64,000 nt of DNA from NCBI GenBank assembly GCA_034440635.1, contig JAOTON010002191.1, forward strand, positions 372,001-436,000, given 5' to 3'. Source of the stretch: Lepas anatifera (Eukaryota > Arthropoda > Thecostraca > Lepadidae). This document shows positions 31,732-43,639 of this stretch, in pieces. Position 1 is the first letter of the stretch; each line of letters opens with the position of its first letter. The translations under genes and the position numbers were made by a program. The notes under the pieces are model-generated. The model was given only the letters and a program-made list of their open reading frames with translations. It ran no database searches and was not told the origin of the DNA.

Positions 31732-31813
31732 ATGGCTGCAAGTGAAGATAATCCCATGCAGCTTTATGAGGTTTTTCAAAACTGTTTCAACAACATTGCA
31801 AACAAGCAGAAAG
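31732..31813 (+). CDS. First coding exon of an unidentified host gene
   Basis: The sequence aaaaaATGG opens a frame reading [20 protein letters not shown] then NIANKQK, and the exon closes at a consensus AAAG|GTAAGT donor (31814). Length is 82 bases, 27 codons plus one base (phase 1). The composition and clean donor look like a genuine conserved N-terminus; I have an impression of a conserved animal protein with an NCFN-IANKQ start but cannot name it. Upstream sequence has a stop shortly before the ATG in this frame. The next exon is not found in the window with confidence: the putative intron contains a LINE in antisense (32.4-35.6 kb) and a hAT element (39.4-42.1 kb). The E2 end lies just upstream. 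Confidence 0.65.
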
Positions 31814-32414
31814 GTAAGTTTATAGGTTCTTGTATATTTTCAATTGCCCAGGTAGGTATGCCTTGTTGTGTGCTGTTTGGCCGATTTTGAGTGTTGGCAG
31901 ATAAAAGTTGCTGTTGATGTGTGTAGGTAAATTGCTTACATATGTTGTATATGTCTTAAAGTTTGCAGTTTTTTAGTCACTAGAGTATCAACAAATTGGT
32001 GTTTCTATGTCCTAATGATTCAGTTGGTATGTTAACCTGACTTATTTTCAATCATGAATTTCCTGTATCTATGTGGGCAGCTTTGGTTTATACCTAGCAG
32101 CATGTGGGCAGCTGCCCCCAAGTATAAATGTAGTCAGCATCCTTACTATATACTGTGTGAAGGTATGCTGAAAAAATGCATGTTAAAGACGTATGGATGA
32201 TAGCCTAATAAGGTTTAGATAGGTATACAGTTACATGATTCTCTGTTCGAAGAAGTTTTTATTGGGGTAACAATTTTCCAGCCTCTGCATGACAGTAAAG
32301 CTTTGGGCTTATGTATGGGTTGTATTCATTTTCAAATGAAGATTGAGTAACACATTCTCAAGAAGCTAACATTTTATCAATGAGCATTATGTTATGAGCT
32401 TGATGTAGGGAAAG
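31814..32414. other. Putative intron 1, proximal part
   Basis: AT-rich sequence following the GTAAGT donor. No open frame or repeat recognised before the LINE 3' tail. Confidence 0.4.
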
Positions 32415-32504
32415 CAGAAATGAGGAAGGTTAGGTTAAGGTTAGGTATTATGGGCTGAGGTTAGACAGAGTCTATTTGAATGCCCACTTCATGGTAAGGA
32501 CGTG

Positions 32505-33215
32505 TTAGGACAGGATATGTTTGTCCAGTCTTGCTTTGAATGCATTAGTAGATGGCGCACTTATCACATGTTCAGGTAAAGAGTTCCACTTGTTTACAAC
32601 CCTGTTAGAGAAGAACTTGTTTCTTCTGAGATGTGTTGCCCTCTGCTTCTTTATCTTGAGAAAATGGCCTCTGGTACGTGATGGGTTCAAAACGAAGAAG
32701 TCGTCCGGGTTTGTTCTCAATTTCCCTGTTAATATCTTGTAGGTCTCTATCATGTCTCCCCGATTCATCCTGTCCCTGATGGTTGTCATCTCCAGCTTCT
32801 TAAGGCGTTCTTCGTAGGGTAATTGACTTAAACCCTGGACTGTTTTTGTGCCCCTCCGTTGAACCTTTTCAAGTACATTCAAGTCTTGAATCAAATAGGG
32901 ACCAACAGCCTGAACACAATATTCAAGGTGTGGCCTTACATACACATTAAACAGTGGTTTGAAGTTTTGCAGGGTCAGCTTGTCAAATGTTGTTTTAATT
33001 AGTCTGAGAGCCCCACTCGCTCGATTTGCAGCTTTTTTGCAATGCTCAGATGGTTTAAGATTTGATGTTATTGTAACTCCTAGATCTCTTTCAGAGCTTG
33101 TTGTTTCCAATTGAATAACTTTGTTGTCAGAGTTTGTCATGAAGTATCGGTGACCTGGATTGTGGTCTCCACAGTGCATAACCTTGCATTTTTGGCATTG
33201 AATTTTAAAAGCCAC
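32505..33215 (-). pseudogene. LINE ORF2 part 3: thumb and C-terminal domain
   Basis: 236 codons continue from the RT thumb: CQKCKVMHCG, then ERDLGVTITSNLKPSEHCKK, the typical LGV-x-I-x-x-x-L-K-x-x-x-H block. Next come NVYVRPHLEYCVQAVGPYL, LEKVQRRGTK and RDRMNRGDMIETYKIL. It ends HLRRNKFFSNRVVNKWNSLP and NAFKARLDKHIL, the RRxxFxxRVVxxWNSLP...FKxRLD signature common to CR1-like elements. The stop is in the expected place, so the 3' end of the coding region is intact. Confidence 0.88.
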
Positions 33216-33718
33216 TTCTCAGACCACTTGCTGAGTGAGTCTAGGTCTGTTTGGAGGGATCTGGCATCTTCAGATGTTGTTATTTGCCGGTAAATTTTAC
33301 TGTCATCAGCAAACATCATCATTTTGCATTTGACTATGCTCGGGAGCTCGTTCACATATATGAGGAATAATGTGGGTCCCAGGACTGAACCTTGGGGTAC
33401 GCCGCTGGTAACTTTATTCCAACTGGACGTTTCACCTCTCACCGAGACTTGCTGCTCTCGATCAGTCAAGAAATCTTCGATCCAGTTTAAAATTTTATCT
33501 CTGATTCCATATGCTTTCAGCTTAATTTTGAGTCGTTGGTGTGGTACAGTATCGAAGGCTTTTTGGTAATCGAGGTACACAACATCCAGTGATTGGTTCA
33601 TATCTAGGTATTTGGTCCAGTCTTCAAGGCATTCAAGAATATTTGTCTGACATGACTTTTGAGGAACAAATCCATGTTGATGTTTACTGAGTAGATTATT
33701 GATGATAAGATGCGACAT
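33137..33718 (-). pseudogene. LINE ORF2 part 2: RT palm
   Basis: 193 codons continue the RT in another frame: HQHGFVPQKSCQTN (RT block with GF), VVYLDYQKAFDTVPH with the first catalytic Asp (about residue 50), SGVPQGSVLGPTLFLIYVN, and FADD (136-139) with the paired catalytic Asps. Then LSKWSEKWLLKFNAKN leads into the thumb. The frame is lost near 33203, in a run of A residues on the sense strand, where the third frame takes over. It is a decayed but recent-looking copy, since all catalytic residues are preserved. Confidence 0.88.
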
Positions 33719-35412
33719 GATGCCTTTTTGATGATCCTTTCCATTACTTTACAAACTTGACTGGTTAAACTTACTGGACGGTAGTTTCCTGGAATTTTCT
33801 TCGAACCTTTTTTAAAGATCGGAACAACACTTGCCCTTTTCCAATCCAAAGGCAATTTTCCACAATCAAGAGATTTCCTGTAAATGATGCTGAGAGGTAA
33901 TGCAAGCACCTCTGCACCCTTCTTCAAAACTCTTGTTGGAATATTGTCTGGTCCAGAAGATTTGTCTTCACTAAGGCCTCTCAATTCATCTGCTACCATC
34001 ACCCTTGACATACCAATATCACAAAGCTGGTGATTGCCATCTACCATTTCAGGAAATGTAGGTAACCCATAATTGCCTTCCTCGACAAAAACAGAGCAGA
34101 AGAATTTCTGCAGCTCCTTAGCAGCTTCCTTGTCGGAGTCGGTCACAGTGCCATCCTGTTTTTCTAGCTGGCATACCGACTCCCTGACCTTGGTCTGGTT
34201 CCTTATGTATTGGGAGAGCTTCTTTGGATTTTGTTTCGAAATTTTTGCTAACTTGGCTTCATATTTTCGCCTTGCTGCTCTAACAGCTTTTACAGTTTTG
34301 TTTCTTTCCGTCGTATACTTGGTGTGCATATTCTGCAGCATCTCTTCATCGTGTAAACTTAACGAACTATTTGCCTTCAAGTGCAGGTAGTCCTTCCATG
34401 CTCTGAATTTTCTCTTTACCTGTTTTTCCAATTGCCTATTCCACCAGGGAGGTGCAGATTTTGTTTTAGTTCTCTTTTTCTTGGGAATGAACTGATCCAT
34501 GCAATTCAACACCTTGTCTCGAAAAAATATCCAGCTGTCGTTAACATCCATTTCCTCCAAAAGGTGCCAATCAACCTCTTCTAATGTAGTATTCATGTTG
34601 TCGTAATCACCTCTTCGAAAATCGTACTGCTTTTGTGTGCCATTGACCGTTTTCCTCTTAGAGCAAATTATCATTTTCCACGTTAAGACACAATGATCGC
34701 TTTTACCAATGGGGGCAGAGCATTCGATATCTTCAATATCATTGTTATGGTACGTGAAAATTAAGTCCAACCTAGAGGGATCACAACCTCTCCTATATCT
34801 TGTTGGAACTTCGACATGTTGATGCAGAAAGTTATCCTGCGCCACCTCAAAAAACATACTTGAAGCAGATGTTACAGGGGCATTAACCAATCCATCTTCC
34901 CATATGATCTCCTTGAAGTTAAAATCCCCCATCAGCAGTAACTCCGTGTGCTGGACTAATCTCATTCTTTCAAGAAGTCTGAAGAGCTCTGAATCATTAT
35001 CGCTGTTGCTACCAGGAGACCTGTAGCAGACACCAACTAATAGCCTTTTAGTTTTAGATATTTTAATGATACCCCAAACCGACTCTTCAAAGTTCATTGA
35101 TGTAAGCTCCTCACACTCGTTTAGCATTAATCCGTCTTTGACCAGCAGCATAACACCTCCCCCTTTCTTGTTTTCCTCTCGGTCACTTCTTAATGCAGGG
35201 TTGTAGCCATTCAACCCAAATATTTCTTTCTGCCAGACTTCAGTTAGCCCTATAACATCGGGTCTGATTGCATCTACCCTTCTTTTGAATTCGGCTTGCT
35301 TGTTTTTCAAACTATTCAGATTTGTGTACAGACACACAAGATTATCATCTATTCCATTTTCTGTATCACTTTGTTCGCACACATAAGGGATACTACTTTT
35401 ATCTGGGTACAA
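33604..35412 (-). pseudogene. LINE ORF2 part 1: endonuclease and RT start
   Basis: 602 codons. The endonuclease (residues about 25-250) shows YTNLNSLKNK (about 30-38), GLTEVW with catalytic Glu58, GGGVMLLVKD (84-93), MGDFN (161-165) and IGKSDH (235-240), all key residues of the exonuclease-endonuclease-phosphatase fold that nicks target DNA. The RT begins with SSGPDNIPTRVLKK and PLDWKRASVVPIFKKGSK then NYRPVSLTS, the classical LINE fingers. From about residue 563 (near 33720) the product becomes meaningless while the next frame takes up the RT, so a one-base frameshift lies there. No stop interrupts the endonuclease. Confidence 0.88.
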
Positions 35413-35575
35413 CCTTGTCTCGAAATATTTTGTGAGTGGCTTTGCCCTTTTTTAACCACTCCTCTTTCAGTTGTTTATGTTTCTCACGTTCTTCCTGTGG
35501 GAGGTCTGGAGTGATGTATATATTTGGAAAGCCTAAGCTCCTAAGTTGAAACCTCTTCTTAAACAGCTGATCTAA
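35399..35575 (-). pseudogene. LINE ORF1 C-terminal fragment
   Basis: The minus-strand frame includes LFKKRFQLRSLGFPNIYITP, then DLPQEEREKHKQLKEEWLKK and ATHKIFRDKVVPR. This resembles the ORF1 C-terminal domain of many CR1/L2/Nimb-type LINEs (short helix, NVFI-PDLTPxER-x-x-x-x-LR-x-EL, then IRxxKIV). It ends a few bases inside the start of the ORF2 frame (35412), so the two frames overlap slightly. The frame extends upstream to 35596, but similarity fades there, which I take as the truncation point. Confidence 0.6.
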
Positions 35576-35599
35576 ACAGGAAGAACATGAAAGCAAGCT

Positions 35600-38500
35600 A
35601 AAACTCGGGCATATTTACAAGCATCAAAATGAAATGAACAAATATGAACCAGTAACACCAACATGCATGGCTTTGGCTTGCAGCACCAGCATGAGAGCCA
35701 AACATGGCTAGCAGTCTTCGGTGTTGACCAATGAGTTTCCTGCTTGGAAATCCACACGCAAGTATGCTTGCTGCACCAGCTGCAGACTACATAGTCTGTA
35801 TGTATTCATTGTGTTGTGCCAGTTACCAAACTCTTAGCATATAGCAGGGCATGCAGGTTCAGCTACTGTGCTCAAGGCCAGACCCTGAGCTAATGGCCCT
35901 GGGCACTGCCTGAGGCTGGCGCCATCCATTAGCCCGAGCCTGCTAGTAGGATTATTAGTTTCCATCCAGGTGCTGTCTCAGTAGACTCATGAGACCCTGT
36001 GAAGTCCTGTAGGTGATAACCAGGGCTACCGCTGTTGGCCCTCCCCAGATCGCCTGTATGCTTATTGAGATGGTCTTAAGCAGGCGTTTTTGCAATGGAT
36101 GGTTCAGGGGCCAGCCTCCTCACATCTGCAGATTGCACCCCTGTCAATGTCAGTACATTGCAGGCAGAGGCAAGAAGGCTCCTGATTCGATGGAGGTACT
36201 GATTAGAGCCAGACCAATAACAATGCACTGCTCATAGTGGAGTGTAGATGGTAGATGATCCCCCATAAGTGACTTCTACTAGCCCAGTGACCATGCCTTG
36301 GTCACTTAGGAGATGTCACTCGGGCAGCTACTCTCTGGTGTCGACGGGAGCAGCGTCATGTGGTAGGACGGCGACCTTCCGAGACCCAGATATGGACTGC
36401 TGTATATCCTGTCTGGTGGTCGCAAGCCTCTGAAAAGTGCTCTTACTTGGCGTAGCGCCAAATGTCGAAATGTAAGACCGGCTTATGTGCAGTGTACACA
36501 CGGCTTATCTCGGCGTCTATGTGTATTTCCCTACCGTTCGAAGCAAGACAATCGGAAGGAAATTTAGGTGATTTTTCAATGGTGTCGTTCTCATGTTTTC
36601 AAATTCTATCGGTGAGATTTTTGGGCGCAATTGGAGAGATATCGTCTCGTATTTATCGCGGGAAGAGTCTTTGTAGGACGTGTTTAATTGTATAGTTTTA
36701 TCTTTACGAAATGTGCGAAGGCAAAATATTTTTATTTTGCTTTCGTCCTTGATGATCTGCCACATATTTCCAAGGAAGGAAGGTGCAAGCGCATTTATTT
36801 GATCAAAACAGAAGGCTTCACTGCTCCGAGGAAAAAACGCTAGTGCATCGCTTTTTCCTTTGAAATTTAGAAACAAATCCCAATGTGAGGTCGGCCGGGC
36901 TCAAAACCTGCATTGTCTGAAGCGAGGTCATCTAAGGCGAGCTCAGCAGAAGTTCTGCCCGTCTGAGAACTTGCGTGGTCGGATCCGTGGTTGTTCACGG
37001 CGGGTTCGGCGGGGTTCAGGACCTACATGGTGAGCAGTTCTGATGTAGCGGGCACCCCGCCTCGGTGAAGCATTATTGGTCGTCGAGTAGAACGAAACAA
37101 ACTGTCTTCTGCTGAGTTATTTGTGAACTTTCAGCGATAGTGTCCGACCACGCTTCCGCGCTGCTGCCTCTGCCACGCTCCGGGAGAGAGAATTAGCTTG
37201 GTCAGGTAACCCCGGGCAGTATCAGATTCATTTCCGATATCATGCTGATAAGCACAGCTTATAGAAATCAAGTGACACAACGATGCGCGACTCTTAAGCG
37301 ACAGTTTTTTTGCCAGCGACACACGAGGCCGTGCACGAACATGCGCAGTGGATGCCTGGGCCGATGTATGGGGTTTCTTCCTAGTCGAATGCAGTTTGCC
37401 GTATTTGCTTCCGATCAGGACATCGGTGTTGTCTGAAACCATAGTTGCGCACAATCGTACCCGAGCCGGAGCTATAGCTCCCCGAGGCTGTGTTTGGCGC
37501 CGGCAGACAGTTGTTGGTTTCGAAAAGTAAACGGTATTATTTTAAGAAGAGGAAGGCAGCTGCTCTTCCTTTTATTGGATTTGGGAGACTGTTCAGTCAT
37601 TGACTAAGAGTTCGAAATCGTGGCTTTGCCCCAGGAATATGAATCGTGCAATGATAATAAACGATAGAGCCGAACAGATTGCGCCAGCATTGTCGGGTCT
37701 GCTCCATGAATATTAGAATTGATCCTGTGAGGAGTGAAATTAGCCAATATCGAAATGCTATTCGGGACGTTGTGAAGCCTGGTCTTCGTGTCTCGGACAA
37801 GCACAGCGATAAAATATGAATAACATTAGATGAGCTATATATGTAATCCTATGGAGGGTTCCGAAGGAAGTAGTCCTAATGCAGTTAGAAAGTAGGTCAA
37901 ATATTTAGACACTGATTGAAAGCGAGAGCTGTCAAGTCATCGATTATATAATTTCAGCTTCAGAAGTAGTCATTTTCCGTCACAAAAAACGTCTACGACT
38001 GTTTCAAATTGTTTTGCCGGAATATTGGACATAACGTCAGAGTATAGAAAAATCAATCTAACGGAAAGGAAATGTTACCCGCCACGGCGATAACGAATAA
38101 TTTCAACCATTTGCTAACGGATGGCGTTGCGGTCAGCACAAGGAACGACTGAATCTTAAGCCTTACCATGCATGCGGTGGCCGAGCTGGAACTTAAGTTA
38201 CGTTGTAGCAGAGTGTGAGTATGATACTCTATCATATACAATACACGCAGTATTTTATAACAGTGTTTGACAGATATTCACATTTCAACAAACACAGCAG
38301 ATGAACGCGTTTCGACCCCATCCTTAATCAACATCTAAGGCATGAGGGATTAAGATAAGCGGCTGTATTAGGACTTAGTTAAGCAAAGAAAAAATAGACT
38401 AATAATGATAAGTCTAGCATTTCTCATATCAAAGCTGGCTTTTATACATTATATAATAATTCAGGAAACATTATTTGGATATCCTCAGGAATGGAGCTTT

Positions 38501-39407
38501 TATAGTTCTGTCGCATGACAATTTTGCATTAAAAGTCCAAACAATGAAACTGCAGCATGTCTTGGTGACGTGTTCTTAATTCCTCATGCCTAGATATTAA
38601 TAAAGACTGCGGTTGAAACGCGTTCATCAGGTGTGTTGGTTTAAATATGAAAGTAGTCAGTATGTTGAACATTATGTGGAATCAGTCATTCTTGTGGTTG
38701 TCCTACATTTGGTAACCATACAGCCAAATTGTCTTAAACAGGGTGTTTGTGTAAAGTCTCTTTCATCATGCGCGGTCTCAAGATTGGTGAAAGCTGGAAA
38801 TCTGGCGTGATTTCGGAATCAGCGTCACAAAATGCACCGGAAAACATGCTTGGAACAGAACTTCGAAAGATAAACTGCAGAAGGGATTATCCTATTGCGA
38901 CAGTCTCGTTATTTTCGAAGCCGGTTCTGTCGCATGGTTCCGGCTTCACCTGCTCCTTGATTGGCATCGTTGGTTAGCAGATACCCGTGGGGATTGTTCA
39001 GACACCGAGCCTCAAATTCAAACCGAGCTTGCCTTACATGCACAAAATGCTTGCAGCAGAGCAGCCGTATTTTTTAGCCATACTCGCGTCATTGTGGAGG
39101 ATTGTGGGCGCGCTGGTTTTCTGGAATATCTCGATGCATTTTTGTGGATAGACTGGAGTGGGCATAGGTTAGCTGTCTAATTACGGGATTTAAGTCGCTG
39201 ATTGTCGACGAATTAGAACACAGGCAATGGAATAGAAGAGGTTACAAATGCTATAAAATGTCTATCCTTTATAATTGTTCCCTGTGCCTTTTCCGCCGAA
39301 ACTACCTATTTCTGTTTGCGACACGGACTGTGGTTGAGGTCATTAACTGTTCATATTCAGTTCCATCTTTTGGATCTACATCATCTTGTTCTGAGCATCC
39401 GGTGGGC
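35600..39407. other. 3.8 kb without a recognised gene
   Basis: Mixed AT- and moderate-GC sequence. Minus-strand frames at 36517-36876 and 37131-37454 exceed 100 codons but show no domain and no splice-bounded exon. No repeat family from elsewhere in the window was recognised. It would be intronic if the 31732 gene extends through here. Confidence 0.35.
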
Positions 39408-39415
39408 ATATAGAC

Positions 39416-42080
39416 TAGAGGTGGGAGTTTCAGGCAATTTTGCAGGCCCGGGCCCGGGCCGGGCTGGGCCCGGGCCCGGCCGGCTGCTGATTTTAGAAGC
39501 CCGTCACAAGCCCGGTTTGTGGAAGAAATGGATTATCAAGCCCGGGAAGGCCCGGTGTCATGGAAAACCATTAACGACTATATACAAAATTTATTTACTT
39601 TAAAGCTGTTTCAAATATATGTTTTAAGCCAATTTATCCTGTAAAAAGTTTTGGTTTCACCCAAAACCATATAAAAAAGGTGCATGTAGCATCAGTAGCC
39701 TCAGCTATCTTAATAATTCAGCAGAAAATGATACTGAAAAACACAGTATGAAACATGGCTTGCTTATGATGCAAGCTTACTTCAGGTAATGACCAGCATC
39801 ACCTTATAAAAGGGGATGAGGTGGCTTAGTGGATAGCACCATTGTCTTCTAAGCCACCGGTTCCGGGTTCAAGTCCCGGCGGAGCCTCTGAATAAGTCGA
39901 TCTGATCCCCAAAATCCCTTCCAACAGGGTGAGAGTTGGCGACGCCGTATGACCCTGGCAGTTGGTGCGTCATTAAACCCCAACAATTATTATTATTATC
40001 ACCTTATAAAAACAAAGGGTATTCTAGATAGAGGTATGCACATGGCAGCTATAAGAATCGGGATGAAATAAATCCACTCATGTCAGACATTTCCTCCATC
40101 TTTGCACTTTTATAAATCATTATATGCTGGCACGAGCCTCACAATTGAGTTCCAATAATGTTTATAAATAGAGGAGAGAACAGTGACAAGTTTTCAGCTA
40201 AAACTTTTCAGAATATCATGGCGGAATGGCTGTGAAGGAACCAAAACTCCTTCACATTGTCCCTCAATTGATACATGTGAACATTTTCTTTTAGTTTAGT
40301 CACTAAACAGCTTGGAAGATAGTTAAAAGAATGTTTTGCTTGGGTCAGCCCGGTCTGGAAAGTAGGTAAGCCAACAGGCCAACATGAACAAGGCCCATCA
40401 GCCATATACAATTATCAAACCACCAGCCATAAAGAACTATCTTGATAAGGAACCACTAGTTTTCCACAGGTTCGCACCAAACATTGAATAAAAATATTGC
40501 ACCAATCTCCACCAAAAATTAAATCCGACACAAAAAAACAACTCAATCCCATCCACATCACCATTTGGGCTTGAACACTATTTCTGTTTGCTTTGTTGTA
40601 TTTGACGGGCTTGCGCTTAGTAGGTATCTGAAGCGCCGTGCTTGTCTACATTAGAGCAATCATTTATGAAAACATTTTTCACCAAAATTTACCAGAATAG
40701 TAAGTTTATTTCAGCGAAAATATTTCAAGACTTTTGAAAATATATTTTAAAATTTCACAGATTTAAAAAATAAGCACAAAGTGTGTGGTGCATTTCTTTT
40801 GTTCCTGAGAATAGGCCACTTTTTGTGCACTTGTTTGTGGACTTCTTATTCAAAAGGTCTAACTTTCACAGGGTAGAACCTATGAACATTAGACCCTTTG
40901 ATCAGTGGACCTTCTGATGTAATCCTTTTGAACCGCGAGATGTGATCCACCTACTGCGATAATACCTTTAGTGTGGTGGGAGGGAAGTGCTGTTATGTTC
41001 AAGTTCAAAGCTTATAATAGAAGTTGTATTTCATAGAGGCCAGGGAAGTATCTCCACAAGGAAAATGCAACACATACTGTCAAGTATATTCATGTTTTGG
41101 TGTAATTTCAAAGGTTCCTTCTAAGGCTGACTGCTCTCCCCAGTATCTCCCCACAACTGACTAATTTATATGTTTTGAAGTACTTCGATCAAAAACATGT
41201 TTTCTTTGTGGCTATTTCCTTGCTTATACTAGCCCTTTCTGAGTGGATTTTGCATCTTTTGGGCAATGAAAGAGCAAGATGAAGCTGTGGAAGGGTCAAA
41301 CTTATCAACATTTGTTCTTGCAGCTAGAGTTACCAGGCCAATTTGACAATTATGGGCTCCCACTAGATAGTTTGTACCTGACATATTTACTTCACCATTT
41401 TTCGTAGAGGACATGGGAATGGCTCCATAGATAACAATTTCTTTTTACCTGGAGCAGAAAGCTTCTCAAAAGAATTTTCTAGCTAGAGCTAGGTGTTAAT
41501 ATCAATATGTTAGCAGCAAATTGGTTAAATGACTTCCTTTGAAATGGTATACTGACAATATGGAAGTAACAAATATGCTATCACAATTTATATTTTGTTC
41601 ACCCATATATGACTTGAAAATTTTAAAGTAATTAGGATATTCATAAGATGACAGTACGGCATGGATGTGTGCAACTGTAGGCATTATTCAATATTTGATT
41701 TTAAATATTAATTCAGGTTTAAGTAACTTGCTTTTGACCCTGGCATGAGTAACAGATAGAAAGCTAGAGCTTCATGCTTTTACATTCCTGATGTATGTCT
41801 AAAAGTCTCAAAATTAATTGTAAATGCATTTTCAAAAGCTGCTGGTGCATGAATAAGAATATGTTTCAGTGGAAAAAACTAGGTCTGTACTGAAAAAGGC
41901 TTATTTAACTTACAGAAAATTGACTTGAAGTCCCAGTCTAGTCGAAGCCCGGAATGAGCCTGGGTGAAGCCCGTTATCAGCCCGACATTGGCCTAAATCA
42001 GGCCTTCAGGCCCGGTCAAAGCCCGCGGGCCTGGGCCGGGCTTTTGCCCCAGGCCCCGGGCCTAGAAAGTCCCACCTCTA
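39416..42080. mobile_element. Non-autonomous hAT element, GCCCGG-rich ends
   Basis: Ends TAGAGGTGGGAGTTTC (39416-39431) and GAAAGTCCCACCTCTA (42065-42080) are inverted repeats with one mismatch. Perfect 8 bp duplications ATATAGAC flank them (39408-39415 and 42081-42088). Both subterminal regions carry clusters of GCCCGG/GGGCCC (39455-39555; 41945-42062), typical of hAT elements, in which such short words are transposase-binding sites. At 2,665 bp it includes a 200 bp SINE insertion. No transposase frame remains in the AT-rich middle. Confidence 0.9.
39812..39997 (+). mobile_element. tRNA-Arg-like SINE with (ATT)n tail
   Basis: 186 bp flanked by a perfect 14 bp duplication ATCACCTTATAAAA (39798-39811 and 39998-40011). 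The head has A box TGGCTTAGTGG, an anticodon-like loop CTTCTAA (TCT) and a perfect T arm CCGGG-TTCAAGT-CCCGG with B box GGTTCAAGTCC. The body includes GGCGACGCCGTATGACCCTG and CATTAAACCCCAACAATTAT, then an ATT-repeat tail. The long duplication and tail show LINE-mediated insertion, and the perfect duplication argues for a young insertion. Confidence 0.92.
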
Positions 42081-42088
42081 ATATAGAC

Positions 42089-43083
42089 ACAATACCTTAC
42101 TTGCCTTCGCCTGATCGTTGATATCCCAAAACCTCTTGCGTCTCATAAGAGGGGGATGATTTGACACTGGAAGTCCCGGGGTTCTGCAGAGGGCCAAATA
42201 CCTGAAATTTGGGCATTTGGGATACATTCATAATTTGGAACATATTTTGTCCCGGGAGGGGACAACAAATTGGTTGATTGGGGACAGGGCTCAAGTATCA
42301 TGCTAAGTTGAATTTTTGTGTCGGTACTGTGGTGAACTATTTACAGTGTGTGTGGAATGTAAGGGGACTGCCTATCAGTATATGGCCATGGTCACTTATA
42401 GGTTTCGCAGGACCAGACTTTTAGCTTTTCCTTTTTTAGCATCTTATTTCTTTTTTTTGTAGTCCGTCGTATGTCTGATTATTTGTTGATATATGAACAT
42501 AGTTTTTTTCAAATGAATTTGTTGTGCTTAAAGAATCAGCAAATGGCTCTTTGACCTCAAGACAATAGCCTGTATACCTTGTTTTAGTCGCATGTACTTG
42601 TTTTCTAGGAAAGAAGGAACGTTTAAGGGGCTCCCGATTTTTTCTTGTCATGCTTATAGTGGAGAAGAATATTGTGGGTGAATAATTAAAAACAAAATCG
42701 GTGGGAGAGTGTAGTATACATTTAGCGTGGACTGTGATTCAAAGAGCTCCAGCATTATTGTAATTCATCACTGTTGCTCAGAAACAGCCGTGGCGTCTGT
42801 ACCAACCCCCACGATATAGTCGTGGACAGATCCGTGCCCCACCCCTCCTGGTGCTGACAGGATCATCTTCGCCCTTTTCGCTTTCTCTCGCAACATCCCG
42901 CGGTTCGGACTTTGGAAGCTGTCTTGTACGGGCAAATCGCCAATCACGAACTTGTAGTGGAACTTGTGGTTTTGAAGCCTTTTTCTGTCTTTGTTGTGAT
43001 CCCTTGCTTTCGATCTCGTGCATTTGATAAGTGACGTGTAAAATAGCATTGTCACAGCTGTGTCTCTCCGTCCCCAGATCGGC
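42089..43083. other. Intergenic or intronic, no defended gene
   Basis: A 161-codon minus-strand frame (43263-42778) is open but basic and without a known domain. It overlaps a plus-strand exon candidate, and I leave it uncalled. Confidence 0.35.
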
Positions 43084-43118
43084 ATGGCCAGCCTGTGGCA
43101 ACCTACGGCGAGGAACAG
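43084..43118 (+). CDS. Possible short first coding exon
   Basis: An ATG in good context (tcggcATGG) opens MASLWQPTARN and is followed after 35 bases by ACAG|GTATGT, a good donor. It is short, so chance occurrence is quite possible. No downstream partner exon is identified. Confidence 0.22.
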
Positions 43119-43639
43119 GTATGTGCAATCGGAAGCAGCAGATCTTCCGGCTTCTTTTTTCTGACAACCGTCGGCATCGGCTAGTTGAAATGAAATGTGG
43201 AACCTGTAACGTTGTGCCTTTGTTTTTGGTATATATAAACACCCGCAAGCACGTGGTTGTCACCTAACTGGACTGATCGTTGATCATTGATCTTTGCCGT
43301 GACCCAAGCTATAGCACGGTTCAGCGTGTAAACTGCGACTTGGCTCAGCGTATCAACTCGAATTGACTCGAATTGGCCTCGCGAAATTTGATCCCAGTGG
43401 ATATGCTTTTGAATAAACGATCGGCTGTGGTGTCACTTTGTTTACATTTCATTCAATTCAGTCTCTATAAACGGCCTGAGAGTTGTATCTATGTCTGGCA
43501 GGAGCAGTATGCGGTGCCGTCGGGGTCGGTCGGTCTCCCCTCAGCCGACACCTACGGCCCCAGCTCCCCTTACTTTCCCTTCAGTGGCGGCTCGGGTATG
43601 GCTCCCGCCGGCCAACCACCCTTGCACCCAGCCCGCCGG

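Larger units (their letters stand above)
32415..35575 (-). mobile_element. CR1/L2-like LINE, 5'-truncated
   Basis: A non-LTR retrotransposon on the minus strand contains, 5' to 3', the ORF1 C-terminus, then ORF2 with apurinic-like endonuclease, reverse transcriptase and C-terminal domain, in three frames. No RNase H is seen. It is about 3.2 kb, so only the 5' part of ORF1 is missing. After the ORF2 stop (32505) the 3' end runs into ACCTAACCTTAACCTAACC (plus strand 32428-32447), which resembles the TTAGG telomere unit. The element lies antisense in the putative first intron of the 31732 gene. I could not define target duplications. Confidence 0.88.

Noticed and set aside
39812..39890. Functional tRNA-Arg gene
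   Set aside because: Anticodon and acceptor stems fail, and the unit continues into a SINE body with tail and 14 bp target duplication.
40470..40560. Another fragment of the hAT-type MITE (CACCAATCTCCACCAAAAATT)
   Set aside because: Only a short, weak resemblance with no end or duplication.
42778..43263. 161-codon minus-strand frame
   Set aside because: Basic composition and no recognisable domain, conserved motif or splice context.
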